Assembly: GCA_036946625.1 (NCBI GenBank)
Contig: JAQIIU010000002.1
Span: 186,001 to 250,000, forward strand
DNA from: Methylorubrum populi
Lineage (GTDB): Bacteria; Pseudomonadota; Alphaproteobacteria; Rhizobiales; Beijerinckiaceae
Direction: 5' to 3'
DNA: 64,000 nt
Below the pieces are notes generated by a model. It was not told the DNA's origin. It searched no databases and saw only the letters and a list, made by a program, of their open reading frames with translations. Within the stretch, counting starts at the first letter, position 1. Every line of letters begins with the position of its first letter. A program made the translations under genes and the position numbers. Below, in pieces: positions 52,891-61,923 of the stretch.

Positions 52891-54558
52891 CTACCGGAAC
52901 AGGATCAGCGCCTTGGCCAGGGTGATCCAGATGCCCCACAGGATCGGCAGCCCGACCACCGCCCAGGCCAGGAGGGCGGCGGGCGTCACGCCGCCCCGGC
53001 CGATGCCTTGGCTGCCGCCGTGCGTCGCGGCCACGGCGGCGTCCGGCTTGGCGCCGACGGTCTTGAGCCGTGCCTCGTCCATGAACCAGTGCCGGGCGAG
53101 CGGCCGGATCAGGAGATTGCAGAGGAAGCCGGCGGCGAGGAAGGCGGCGAGCACCAGCATCGTGCGGGCGTAGAGATCGAGGCCCTGCACCCCCGCATCG
53201 ACCTGATGCTGGCGGATCGCGGTGACGACGAGGGGGCCGACGACGCCGGCGGTCGACCACGCGGTCAGCAGGCGGCCGTGGATCGCGCCGACGAACTGCG
53301 TGCCGAACACGTCGGCGAGATAGGCTGGAATGGTGGCGAAGCCCCCGCCGTACATCGACAGGATGATGCAGAACATCCCGACGAACAGGGCGGTCGAGCC
53401 GAGCCCGGCGGCCCAGGGCGCGGCGGCGTAGAGCACCAGCCCGACCCCGAAGAAGATCGCGTAGGTCGTCTTGCGCCCGATCCGGTCGGACATCGAGGCC
53501 CAGAAGAAGCGCCCGAGGATATTGAACAGCGACAGCAATCCGACGAAGCCGGCCGCGATCGCCGCCACCTGACCCTTCTCCGCGGCGTCGAGCTGCGCCA
53601 GGCCGAGGCCCGGGCGGCCGATCAACTGGCCGCCGAAGATCTCCTGCAGCATCGGCGAGGCGAGCGCCAGCACGCCGATCCCGGCCGAGACGTTGAGGCA
53701 CAGCACCAGCCACAGCAGCCAGAATTGCGGGGTCTTGTGGGCCCGGTCGAGATGGACGTGGCCGGCCGCGATCATCGCGTTGCGGCGGGCCGGCGCGGTC
53801 CAGCCCTCCGGCTGCCATCCGGCCGGCGGCACGCGGTAGCCGAGGGCGCCGCTGACCATGAACACGAGATAGCCGACGCCCATCACCGCCAGCGCCTGCC
53901 ACACCCCGGCCGAGTCGGGCGTGCGGAAGGTCTTGATCAGGGTGTCGGCCAGGGGCGAGCCGATCATCGCGCCGCCGCCGAAGCCCATGATCGCCATGCC
54001 GGTGGCCATGCCGCGCCGGTCGGGGAACCACTTGATCAGCGTCGAGACCGGGGAGATGTAGCCGAGCCCGAGCCCGATGCCGCCGATCAGGCCCATGCCG
54101 AGCCAGATCAGCCAGAGCTGGTGCAGATAGACGCCGAGCGCCCCGATCAGGAAGCCGCCGCTCCAGCAGAGCGCGGCGGCAAGGCCCGCCTTGCGCGGCC
54201 CGGCCCGCTCCAGCCAGCCGCCGAACAGGGCGGCCGAGATGCCGAGCATCACGATGCCGATGGAGAACACGATGACGAGATCGCTCACCCGCCAGTCGCA
54301 GGTCGTGGTGACCAGCGCCGTGACGAGGCTCATGTCCGGGCAGGCGGCCGGCGCCGGCGCCCCGACGCTGAGCGCCCGCGACAGCGGCAGCCAGAACACC
54401 GACAGGCCGTAGGCCATGCCGATGCACAGATGGATGGCGAGGGCGGCCGGCGGCACCAGCCAGCGGTTGAAGCCCGGCTTGGCGACGGTTCGTTCCCGGG
54501 AGAGGAATCCGGGCGGGGACGAATCGAAAGCGGCGGCCGGCGCGGCACTCTGGCTCAT
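52891..54558 (-). CDS. OFA-family (oxalate/formate antiporter-like) MFS transporter
   Basis: A 555-residue major-facilitator protein, longer than typical OxlT (about 420) because of insertions near residues 65-95 and 225-245. Seen: about 12 helices, the GLSVFWLPLSRAL start, GIGLGLGYISPVSTLIKWFPDRRGMATG (family signature, read in parts) and SDRIGRKTTY. Linked to formate dehydrogenase, so formate or oxalate transport is the natural guess; other OFA members carry different small carboxylates. The stop is 89 bases before the LysR start. Confidence 0.88.
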   Translation of the reverse strand: MSQSAAPAAAFDSSPPGFLSRERTVAKPGFNRWLVPPAALAIHLCIGMAYGLSVFWLPLSRALSVGAPAPAACPDMSLVTALVTTTCDWRVSDLVIVFSIGIVMLGISAALFGGWLERAGPRKAGLAAALCWSGGFLIGALGVYLHQLWLIWLGMGLIGGIGLGLGYISPVSTLIKWFPDRRGMATGMAIMGFGGGAMIGSPLADTLIKTFRTPDSAGVWQALAVMGVGYLVFMVSGALGYRVPPAGWQPEGWTAPARRNAMIAAGHVHLDRAHKTPQFWLLWLVLCLNVSAGIGVLALASPMLQEIFGGQLIGRPGLGLAQLDAAEKGQVAAIAAGFVGLLSLFNILGRFFWASMSDRIGRKTTYAIFFGVGLVLYAAAPWAAGLGSTALFVGMFCIILSMYGGGFATIPAYLADVFGTQFVGAIHGRLLTAWSTAGVVGPLVVTAIRQHQVDAGVQGLDLYARTMLVLAAFLAAGFLCNLLIRPLARHWFMDEARLKTVGAKPDAAVAATHGGSQGIGRGGVTPAALLAWAVVGLPILWGIWITLAKALILFR

Positions 54559-54774
54559 GAAGGTTTTCCCATGCGGCGACCCTGTCCGATCGGGCCGTCC
54601 GACTGCCGGGGTGTTAAGTTCGCGATGCGCGAAAACCTATCCCGCCAAATCGACCGGGGGACCTTTCCCGTGACAGATGCCGCGAGACCTTTCGCCGCAT
54701 CGGCCCTTTGGCGGAGCGGGCGAGCGGCGGCCTCCCGATGCCGCCGAACGAGAGGCCGCCGAGGAGGCCGGTCC

Positions 54775-55065
54775 TCAGCCGGCGTCGCTGGCGCCCTCGC
54801 CCACGAGCTGCGGGTTGCGGGTGGCGGGCCGCACCGGGCTCTCGGCGGCCGGCTCGCTCTCCAGCGCCCGGCGCACCAGCGCGTCGAGCCGCGCGCCGGC
54901 CTCGTCGGCGTAGCCTTCGAGGTCGCGGCGCATCTTCGGCGTCCAGAACGCCACGATGTGCTTGTGGATGCCGGCCACCGCCTCCTCTTCCGGATAGGAC
55001 CGGAAGAACAGGGCGATCTGGTTGGCCATCCGCACCAGCTTGTCGTTCGGATTCGTCGCGCTCAT
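54775..55065 (-). CDS. fdh2D: formate dehydrogenase delta subunit
   Basis: A 96-residue FdsD-type protein. Start at 55065 (MSATNPNDKLVRMANQIALFF). Seen: the MANQIALFFRSYPEEEAVAG block and HIVAFWTPKMRRDL, the FdsD core. FdsD helps assembly or stability of NAD-dependent Mo/W formate dehydrogenases. A family A repeat sits between it and fdh2A (55107-55231), so it may be less well transcribed than the other subunits, or processed separately. Its C-terminal tail is Pro/Glu-rich. Confidence 0.9.
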   Translation of the reverse strand: MSATNPNDKLVRMANQIALFFRSYPEEEAVAGIHKHIVAFWTPKMRRDLEGYADEAGARLDALVRRALESEPAAESPVRPATRNPQLVGEGASDAG

Positions 55066-55106
55066 CGGCTGATGACTCGGCTTCGTCTGGTGGGGCGCGT
55101 TCCAAC

Positions 55107-55235
55107 CCACGCCCTCATCCTGAGGTGCCGCGCAGCGGCCTCGAAGGAGGGCTCCAAGGATCGCGCGTGGTCTGGAGCCCTCCTTCGAGGCCTCCGCTTC
55201 GCTCCGGCACCTCAGGATGAGGGACGGGATCGGAA
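55107..55235 (-). repeat. dispersed repeat family A, copy 5 (core only) inside the fdh2 operon
   Basis: Core pair CCCTCATCCTGAGGTGC / GCACCTCAGGATGAGGG with inner arms GGCCTCGAAGGAGGGCTCCA / TGGAGCCCTCCTTCG. It occupies the whole interval between the fdh2A and fdh2D coding regions and would form a long stem in the mRNA. Confidence 0.8.
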
Positions 55236-55278
55236 GCCCGGGAGCGAGACGATGCACGGCTCCCGAACTCCCGCAGAA

Positions 55279-58131
55279 CTACTCCGCGGCTTCCGCGATG
55301 CGGGTCAGCGAAAAGTCCTCCTCGTAGAACTTCGCCTGCCAGTCGGAGGGCCGGTTCGTGCGCCGCACCTGCACCGCCGTCACCTTGTATTCGGGGCAGT
55401 TGGTGGCCCAGTCCGAATAGTCGGTGGTGATGACGTTGGCGCCGGTCTTGGCGTGGTGGAAGGTCGTGTAGACGATCCCCGGCTGCATCCGCTCGGTGAC
55501 CTTGGCCTTCAGCGCGATGTCGCCCGAGCGGCTCTCCAGCGACACGAGGTCGCCGTCGACGATGCCGCGGACTTCCGCGTCGAAGGGGTGGATCTCCAGC
55601 ACGTCCTCCTCGTGCCAGCGGGAGTTCTCGGTGCGCCGGGTCTGCGCGCCGACATTGTACTGCGAGAGGATGCGGCCGGTGGTGAGGATCAGCGGGAACT
55701 TGGCCCCGGTCCGCTCGTCGGTCGCCACGTATTCCGTGATCATGAAGCGGCCCTTGCCGCGCACGAACCGGTCGACGTGCATCATCGGGGTGCCGAGCGG
55801 CGCCTTCTCGTTGCACGGCCACTGGATCGAGCCGAGTTCCTCCAGCTTCCGGTAGGACACGCCGGCGAAGCTCGGGGTGAGCCGGGCGATCTCGTCCATG
55901 ATCTCGGAGGGGTGGTCGTAGTTCATCTCGTAGCCGAGCGCACGAGCGAGCAGGATGGTGCCCTCCCAGTCGCCGTAGCCGCCGAGCGGGGCCATCACCT
56001 TGCGCACGCGGCTGATGCGCCGCTCGGCGTTGGTGAAGGTGCCGTCCTTCTCCAGGAACGAGGCGCCCGGCAGGAAGACGTGGGCGTACTTGGCCGTCTC
56101 GTTCAGGAAGATGTCCTGGATCACGATGCACTCCATGGCCTTGAGGCCGGAGGTGACGTGATGGGTGTCGGGGTCGGACTGCGCGATGTCCTCGCCCTGG
56201 ATGTACATGCCCTTGAACGAGCCGCCGACGGCCTCGTCCAGCATGTTGGTGATGCGCAGGCCCGGGGCGTTGTCGAGCTTGGCCCCCCAGATCGCCTCGA
56301 AGCTCTCGCGGGTGGCGTCGTCCGAGACGTGGCGGTAGCCGGTGAGCTCGTGCGGGAACGAGCCCATGTCGCAGGAGCCCTGCACGTTGTTCTGGCCGCG
56401 CAGCGGGTTCACGCCCGCGCCCACCTTGCCGATGTTGCCGGTGGCCATGGCGATGTTGGCCATGCCCATGACCATGGTCGAGCCCTGGCTGTGCTCGGTC
56501 ACGCCGAGCCCGTAGTAGATCGCCGCGTTGCCGCCCGTGGCGTAGAGGCGGGCCGCCTTGCGGATCTCCTGCGGATCGACGCCGGTGATCGCCTGCGCCG
56601 CTTCCGGCGCGTTGCGCTCCTCGGCGATGAACCGGGCCCAGGACTCGAACTCGGCGAGGTCGCAGCGCTCGCGCACGTAGTCCTCGGCGATCAGCCCCTC
56701 GGTGACGATGACGTGGGCGAAGGCGTTGATGAAGGCGACGTTGGAGCCGGGCTTGAGCGGCAGGTGATGGTCGGCCCGGATGTGGGGCGACTTCACCAGA
56801 TCGATTTTTCTCGGATCCGCGACGATCAGCCTTGCGCCTTCCCGGAGGCGCTTCTTCATCCGCGAGCCGAAGACCGGGTGGCCGTCGGTCGGGTTGGCGC
56901 CGATGACGAGGATCACGTCGGAGTCCTCGACCGACTTGAAGTCCTGCGTGCCGGCCGAGGTGCCGAGCGTCGACATCAGGCCGTAGCCGGTCGGCGAGTG
57001 GCAGACGCGGGCGCAGGTGTCGACGTTGTTGTTGCCGAAGGCGGCGCGCACGAGCTTCTGGACGAGGTAGGCCTCCTCGTTGGTGCAGCGGGACGAGGTG
57101 ATGCCGCCGACCGAATCCTTTCCGTACTTGGCCTGGATGCGCTTGAACTCGGAAGCGGCGTGGTCGATCGCCTCCTCCCAGGAAACCTCGCGCCACGGGT
57201 CCGTGATCGTCTCGCGGATCATCGGCTTGGTGATGCGGTCCTTGTGGGTGGCGTAGCCGTAGGCGAAGCGGCCCTTGACGCAGGAATGGCCCTCGTTGGC
57301 CTTGCCGCCCTTGTAGGGCACCATGCGGATGACCCGGTCACCCTGCATCTCGGCCTTGAAGGCGCAGCCGACGCCGCAATAGGCGCAGGTCGTCACCTCG
57401 GAATGCTCGGGCTGGCCGTACTGATGGACGGTCTTTTCCTGGAGCGTCGCGGTCGGGCAGGCCTGGACGCAGGCGCCGCAGGACACGCATTCGGACTGCA
57501 TGAAGTCGGTCGGGCCGGCCGCCACGCGGCTGTCGAAGCCGCGGCCTTGAATCGTCAGCGCGAAGGTGCCCTGCGTCTCCTCGCAGGCGCGCACGCAGCG
57601 GTTGCAGACGATGCACTTCGACGGGTCGTAGGTGAAGTAGGGATTCGACTCGTCCTTGGGCAGGTAGCGGTCGGAGGACGGCTTGACGTGGTTGTCGCCG
57701 TCATAGCCGTAGCGCACGTCGCGCAGGCCCACCTGACCGGCCGTGTCCTGCAACTCGCAATCGCCGTTGGCGGCGCAGGTCAGGCAATCGAGCGGGTGGT
57801 CGGAGATGTAGAGTTCCATCACGCCCTTGCGCAGGCGGTGCAGCTTGTCCGACTGCGTGTGCACGACCATGCCGTTCTCGGCCGGCGTGGTGCAGGAGGC
57901 CGGCGTGCCGCGCCGGCCCTCGATCTCCACGAGGCACATGCGGCAGGAGCCGAACGGCTCCAGCGAGTCGGTGGCGCAGAGCTTCGGGATCTTGGTGCCC
58001 ATGTGCATCGCGGCGGCCATGACCGAGGTGCCGGCAGGCACCGTCACGCTCTCGCCGTCGATGGTCAGCGTCACCGTCTGCTCGTCGAGCCGGATCGGGG
58101 TGCCGTAGTCGATTTCCTTGATGAGGGTCAT
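55279..58131 (-). CDS. fdh2A: NAD-dependent formate dehydrogenase, alpha (molybdopterin) subunit
   Basis: Catalytic subunit (950 residues) oxidising formate to CO2. Start at 58131 (MTLIKEIDYG) with GAGGAGG 6 bases before. In order: NuoG-like [2Fe-2S] domain (CATDS ... GSCRMCLVEIE ... ASC), the His-ligated cluster HPLDCLTCAANGDC, two [4Fe-4S] motifs (CIVCNRCVRAC, CVSCGACVQAC), the cofactor-proximal cluster CAYCGVGC...HSCVKGRF, and molybdopterin domains. The metal ligand is cysteine (TCARVCHSPT), not selenocysteine. C-terminal MopB domain ends near residue 940. Works with the beta and gamma subunits as a soluble complex, as in Methylorubrum FDH2 and Rhodobacter FdsABG. Confidence 0.96.
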   Translation of the reverse strand: MTLIKEIDYGTPIRLDEQTVTLTIDGESVTVPAGTSVMAAAMHMGTKIPKLCATDSLEPFGSCRMCLVEIEGRRGTPASCTTPAENGMVVHTQSDKLHRLRKGVMELYISDHPLDCLTCAANGDCELQDTAGQVGLRDVRYGYDGDNHVKPSSDRYLPKDESNPYFTYDPSKCIVCNRCVRACEETQGTFALTIQGRGFDSRVAAGPTDFMQSECVSCGACVQACPTATLQEKTVHQYGQPEHSEVTTCAYCGVGCAFKAEMQGDRVIRMVPYKGGKANEGHSCVKGRFAYGYATHKDRITKPMIRETITDPWREVSWEEAIDHAASEFKRIQAKYGKDSVGGITSSRCTNEEAYLVQKLVRAAFGNNNVDTCARVCHSPTGYGLMSTLGTSAGTQDFKSVEDSDVILVIGANPTDGHPVFGSRMKKRLREGARLIVADPRKIDLVKSPHIRADHHLPLKPGSNVAFINAFAHVIVTEGLIAEDYVRERCDLAEFESWARFIAEERNAPEAAQAITGVDPQEIRKAARLYATGGNAAIYYGLGVTEHSQGSTMVMGMANIAMATGNIGKVGAGVNPLRGQNNVQGSCDMGSFPHELTGYRHVSDDATRESFEAIWGAKLDNAPGLRITNMLDEAVGGSFKGMYIQGEDIAQSDPDTHHVTSGLKAMECIVIQDIFLNETAKYAHVFLPGASFLEKDGTFTNAERRISRVRKVMAPLGGYGDWEGTILLARALGYEMNYDHPSEIMDEIARLTPSFAGVSYRKLEELGSIQWPCNEKAPLGTPMMHVDRFVRGKGRFMITEYVATDERTGAKFPLILTTGRILSQYNVGAQTRRTENSRWHEEDVLEIHPFDAEVRGIVDGDLVSLESRSGDIALKAKVTERMQPGIVYTTFHHAKTGANVITTDYSDWATNCPEYKVTAVQVRRTNRPSDWQAKFYEEDFSLTRIAEAAE

Positions 58132-58142
58132 CGGCTGCCTCC

Positions 58143-59702
58143 TCATTCCGCTGCGGCGGGCAGCGTGCCCGTGCGGGAAAAGTCTTCCGGGAAATGGGTG
58201 ATCGCGCTCATCACGGGCATCGGCGTCAGGCCGCCCATGGCGCAGAGCGAGCCGTCGGTCATGATCTCGCAGAGATCCTCGACGAGCTCGAGATTGGCCT
58301 CCGGGCGGATGCCGGAGATGACCTTGTCCATGGTCTCGACGCCCCGGGTGGCGCCGATGCGGCAGGGGGTGCACTTGCCGCAGGACTCGGCGGCGCAGAA
58401 CTCGAAGGCGAAGCGCGCCTGACGCGCCATGTCCACGGTGTCGTCGAACACCACGATGCCGCCGTGGCCGACGAGACCCTTCCTGGCCGCCATCGCCTCG
58501 TAATCGAGGGGCGTGTCGAGCAGCGCGTCGGGGAAGTACGCGCCGAGCGGGCCGCCGACCTGCACCGCGCGCACCGGCCGGCCCGAGGCCGTGCCGCCGC
58601 CGAACTCCTCGATCACCTGCCGGATGGTGATGCCGAAGGCGTACTCGATCAGGCCGCCGTGCTTGATATTGCCGGCGAGCTGGATCGGCAGGGTGCCGAG
58701 CGAGCGGCCCATGCCGTAATCGGCGTAAGATCGGGCGCCGTGCTCCATGATCCACGGCACCGCCGTGAAGGTCATCACGTTGTTGACCAGCGTCGGCTTG
58801 CCGAGGAAGCCCTTCAGCGCCGGGATCGGCGGCTTGGCCCGGACGATGCCGCGCTTGCCCTCCAGGCTCTCCAGCAGCGAGGTCTCCTCGCCGCAGATGT
58901 AGGCGCCGGCGCCCAGCCGCACTTCGAGATGGAAGCTCTTGCCGGAGCCCAGAATGTCGTCGCCGAGCACGCCCGCCTTGACGCCGTTGGCGATCGCGTC
59001 GCGGAGCGTCCGGAACGACTGCGGGTACTCGGAGCGGCAGTAGATGTAGCCGCGGGTGGCCCCCGTCGCGACCGCGGCGATGGTCATGCCCTCGATCAGG
59101 TTGAAGGGATCGCCCTCCATCATGATCCGGTCGGCGAAAGTGCCGGAATCGCCCTCGTCCGCGTTGCAGACCACGTATTTCTGATCCGATCGGGCCAGCA
59201 TCACCGTGTTCCACTTGATGCCCGCCGGGAAGCCGGCGCCGCCGCGCCCGCGCAGACCCGAATCGCGCACCTGGGCGACCACGCCCTCGGCATCGAGCTT
59301 CAGCGCCGCTTCCAGGCCGCGATAGCCGCCATGGGCCCGGTAATCCTCGACCGAGACCGGATCGACCACGCCGCAGCGGTGGAAGGTCAGGCGATGCTGA
59401 CGCGCCAGGAACGGGATCTTTTCGGGATCGCCGAGGCGGAGCGCGTGCTCGCCGCCCTCGACAAGGTTCGCGTCGAGCAGGCTCTCGACGTCGGCCGGGG
59501 TCACCGGGCCGTAGGCGATGCGGCCCTCGGGGGTCGCGACCTCGACCATCGGCTCCAGCCAGAGCAGGCCGCGGGTGCCGGTGCGGACGATGCGCACGTC
59601 GAGGCCACGCCGCTCGGCGCCGGAAAAGATCGCGCGGGCGACGCGGTTGGCGCCGAGGCCCAGGGCGACGGCATCCTGCGGGACGGTGATGGTGATGCTC
59701 AC
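58143..59702 (-). CDS. fdh2B: formate dehydrogenase, beta (FMN/NAD) subunit
   Basis: NuoF-like subunit (519 residues) passing electrons to NAD+. Start is a GTG at 59702 in a GTGA overlap with fdh2C. Seen: N-terminal thioredoxin-like region (about 1-110), NADH/FMN site RGRGGAGFPAGIKWN and CNADEGDSGTFADR, Gly-rich GAYICGEETSLL, and the [4Fe-4S] ligands ESCGKCTPCRIG with a distal Cys in the DLCEIMTDGSLCAMG part. All cofactor residues are present. The next start, fdh2A, lies 12 bases downstream. Confidence 0.96.
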   Translation of the reverse strand: MSITITVPQDAVALGLGANRVARAIFSGAERRGLDVRIVRTGTRGLLWLEPMVEVATPEGRIAYGPVTPADVESLLDANLVEGGEHALRLGDPEKIPFLARQHRLTFHRCGVVDPVSVEDYRAHGGYRGLEAALKLDAEGVVAQVRDSGLRGRGGAGFPAGIKWNTVMLARSDQKYVVCNADEGDSGTFADRIMMEGDPFNLIEGMTIAAVATGATRGYIYCRSEYPQSFRTLRDAIANGVKAGVLGDDILGSGKSFHLEVRLGAGAYICGEETSLLESLEGKRGIVRAKPPIPALKGFLGKPTLVNNVMTFTAVPWIMEHGARSYADYGMGRSLGTLPIQLAGNIKHGGLIEYAFGITIRQVIEEFGGGTASGRPVRAVQVGGPLGAYFPDALLDTPLDYEAMAARKGLVGHGGIVVFDDTVDMARQARFAFEFCAAESCGKCTPCRIGATRGVETMDKVISGIRPEANLELVEDLCEIMTDGSLCAMGGLTPMPVMSAITHFPEDFSRTGTLPAAAE

Positions 59703-60172
59703 GCGCGGACCTCCTTGAGGGCGGCGTCGAGGGATTCGGCGGAGAGGCGGGCGAGCGGCTCGTCATCGACCAGGGCGGCCGGGCCGTTGGCGCACAGGCC
59801 GAGGCAGTAGACCGGCTCGACGGTGACGCCGTCGGCGCTGGTGCCGTGCCAGCCGCAGCCCATCCGCGACAGGATCTCGCCGTGGAGGCGGTCGGAGCCC
59901 ATCGCCTGGCAGGCCTCGGCGCGGCACAGCTTGACGTGGTGACGGCCGGTCGGCGGCTCGCGCCGGAAGTCGTGGTAGAACGTCAGGCAGCCGTGCACCT
60001 CGGCCCGGGACAGATTCAGCGCCTCGGCGATCATCGGCACCGCTTCCGCGTCGATATAGCCGAACGTCTCCTGCAGAGCATGCAGTATAGGGAGAGTCGC
60101 ACCTTCCAGAGACTGCAGCTCGGCGACGATCCCGGCGGCGCGCGTGGCGTTCCAAGGCTCGGCATTCGCCAT
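59699..60172 (-). CDS. fdh2C: formate dehydrogenase, gamma ([2Fe-2S]) subunit
   Basis: NuoE-like subunit (157 residues). Start taken at ATG 60172 (MANAEPWNATRAAG) with CAGGAA upstream; a TTG at 60214 would add 14 residues. Seen: helical N-terminus, HALQETFGYIDAEAVPMIAEAL, then [2Fe-2S] ligands LCRAEACQAMG and YCLGLCANGPA. First gene of fdh2CBAD. Confidence 0.94.
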   Translation of the reverse strand: MANAEPWNATRAAGIVAELQSLEGATLPILHALQETFGYIDAEAVPMIAEALNLSRAEVHGCLTFYHDFRREPPTGRHHVKLCRAEACQAMGSDRLHGEILSRMGCGWHGTSADGVTVEPVYCLGLCANGPAALVDDEPLARLSAESLDAALKEVRA

Positions 60173-60491
60173 GTTTTCCTGCCCAACTTGGTTTTGTTCT
60201 AAGGCTTGATCCAATCAGGGCCGGCACTAAAGTTCAATCAAGCTGTCTCGTGGCTCGACAAAAAATTTCGATCGAAATGAGTGGTTTGCGCTGCATCAAC
60301 CGCTCAACGCGGGGCTAAAATTTTTTGAGACAGCGCCCATGCTTTTCTTGAGACGGGTGGAAGGTGGCGTGAAGCCGTCCCGCGTCGCGTTGCCGGATGA
60401 AGCCATCGCATCGAAGCCGCATCCGACAGCCGGCGCGAGCCCGTGTGCTGTCATTCGCGGCGGACGCGAGAGGACCGGCCGGGGCCGGCCT
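60173..60491. promoter_or_regulatory. upstream region of the fdh2 operon with a perfect palindrome
   Basis: The gap to the serine-hydrolase gene includes the perfect 14-bp palindrome ATTTCGATCGAAAT (60265-60278), about 95 bases ahead of fdh2C. The surrounding stretch 60240-60330 is AT-rich (AAAATTTTTTGAGAC). It should hold the fdh2 promoter; the palindrome could bind the LysR regulator of the cluster. A coding gene is not seen here. Confidence 0.45.
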
Positions 60492-61715
60492 TCAGGCTTC
60501 CAGCGCGGCGTAGGTCAGCACCCGCAACTCGCGGCGCAGGGGCAGCGCCGAGGACGGGACGAGCTGCGTGAGCAGCAGCACCGCCATGTCCTCGTCGGGA
60601 TCGATCCAGAACGAGGTGCTCGCCACCCCGCCCCAGGACACCTCGCCCGGGGTGCCGAGGATCTGGGCCCGGGCCGGATCGAGCATCACCGACAGGCCGA
60701 GCCCGAAGCCGATGCCGGCATAGGAGGACTCGGCGAAGCGCGGCTGGCCCATCGCGGCGAGGTCGCCGGGCAGGTGGTTCGTCAGCATCAGCTCGACGGT
60801 CTTGCGGCCGAGAAGCCGCACGCCGTCGCATTCGCCGAGGTTGAGGATCAGCCGGCAGAAGCGCAGGTAGTCGGCCGCCGTGGAGACGAGCCCGCCCCCG
60901 CCCGAGGCCAGGGGCGGCGGCGTCAGGAACCGGCTGCCGACGCCGTCGTCGTAGAGGCGCAGTTTCCCCGCGCGGTCGAAGGCGTAGTTGGCGGCAAGGC
61001 GCGCCCGCTTCTCCTCCGGCACGAAGAAGTCGGTGTCGGTCATGCCGAGCGGGCGCAGGATGCGCGCGCGCATGAACTCGGCGAAGTCGACGCCTGAGAC
61101 CACCGCCACGAAATGGCCGAGCACGTCGGTGGCCACCGAGTAGTTCCACTCGGCGCCCGGCTGGGCCAGCAGCGGCTGCTGCGCGAGCCTTGCCACCAGA
61201 TCGCCGAGCGGCAGGGTCGAGGTCTGGAAGTCGATCTCGTGCTGGCGATAGAGCGCGTCGACCAGCGTCGCCTCCATGAAGCCGTAGGTCAGGCCGCTCG
61301 TGTGGGTGAGGAGGTCGCGGATCGTGATGGGGCGGAGCGCCGGCTCGGTCTCGAGCCTCGCCCGGTTGCCGCCGGTCATCACCCGCATCTCGGCGAACTC
61401 GGGCAGGAAGCGGGCGACGGGATCGTCGAGCTGGAAGCGGCCCTCCTCGTAGAGCATCAGCACCGCGAGCGAGGTCAGCGGCTTCGTCATCGAGTAGATG
61501 CGGGTGATGGTGTCGGCGGCAAACGGCTTCTCCCGCGCGAGGTCGGCATGGCCGTGGGCGCGGAAGAACGCGGTCCGGCCGCCGCGGATCACGCCGACCG
61601 AGAGGCCGGCGAGGCGCCCGGTCTCGACGTAGCCGCGCATCCAGGCATCGACCCGCTCCAGGCGCTTCGGGCACAGCCCGACCTCCCGCGGATCCGTATC
61701 GACCTCGACCTGCAT
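60492..61715 (-). CDS. serine hydrolase of the beta-lactamase/EstB family
   Basis: A 407-residue penicillin-binding-fold enzyme. Seen: nucleophile in IYSMTKPLTSLAV (S-x-x-K), the Tyr in WNYSVATDVLG, LLTHTSGLTYGF, and GGGLVSTAADYLRFCR; the third motif is in WGGVASTSFWIDP. No signal peptide, so a cytoplasmic esterase or class-C-like hydrolase is more likely than a periplasmic resistance enzyme. Substrate unknown. Confidence 0.87.
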   Translation of the reverse strand: MQVEVDTDPREVGLCPKRLERVDAWMRGYVETGRLAGLSVGVIRGGRTAFFRAHGHADLAREKPFAADTITRIYSMTKPLTSLAVLMLYEEGRFQLDDPVARFLPEFAEMRVMTGGNRARLETEPALRPITIRDLLTHTSGLTYGFMEATLVDALYRQHEIDFQTSTLPLGDLVARLAQQPLLAQPGAEWNYSVATDVLGHFVAVVSGVDFAEFMRARILRPLGMTDTDFFVPEEKRARLAANYAFDRAGKLRLYDDGVGSRFLTPPPLASGGGGLVSTAADYLRFCRLILNLGECDGVRLLGRKTVELMLTNHLPGDLAAMGQPRFAESSYAGIGFGLGLSVMLDPARAQILGTPGEVSWGGVASTSFWIDPDEDMAVLLLTQLVPSSALPLRRELRVLTYAALEA

Positions 61716-61923
61716 GCCCGGCTCCTCGCCTCGTCGTCCGCCGCCGGTGTAGCGAGACGGGCCCGGGCATCACAACCCGCCCCCGGCGCCATCGTCGCCG
61801 GTTTGTCGCGCGGGCGGCCCATGCTAGCCGGGGCGTTCCCGCCGGCTCGGCGGCGGGGACGCCCCGATTCGAACGCCCGGCGATGTCGAGCGTTCGTGTC
61901 GGGCCATTCGGGAGGAGGACGCC

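Noticed and set aside
53008..58422. An 1804-codon open frame opposite the OFA transporter and fdh2A
   Set aside because: Crosses several genes and intergenic sequence, has shadow-type composition and no domain; the real genes are on the minus strand.
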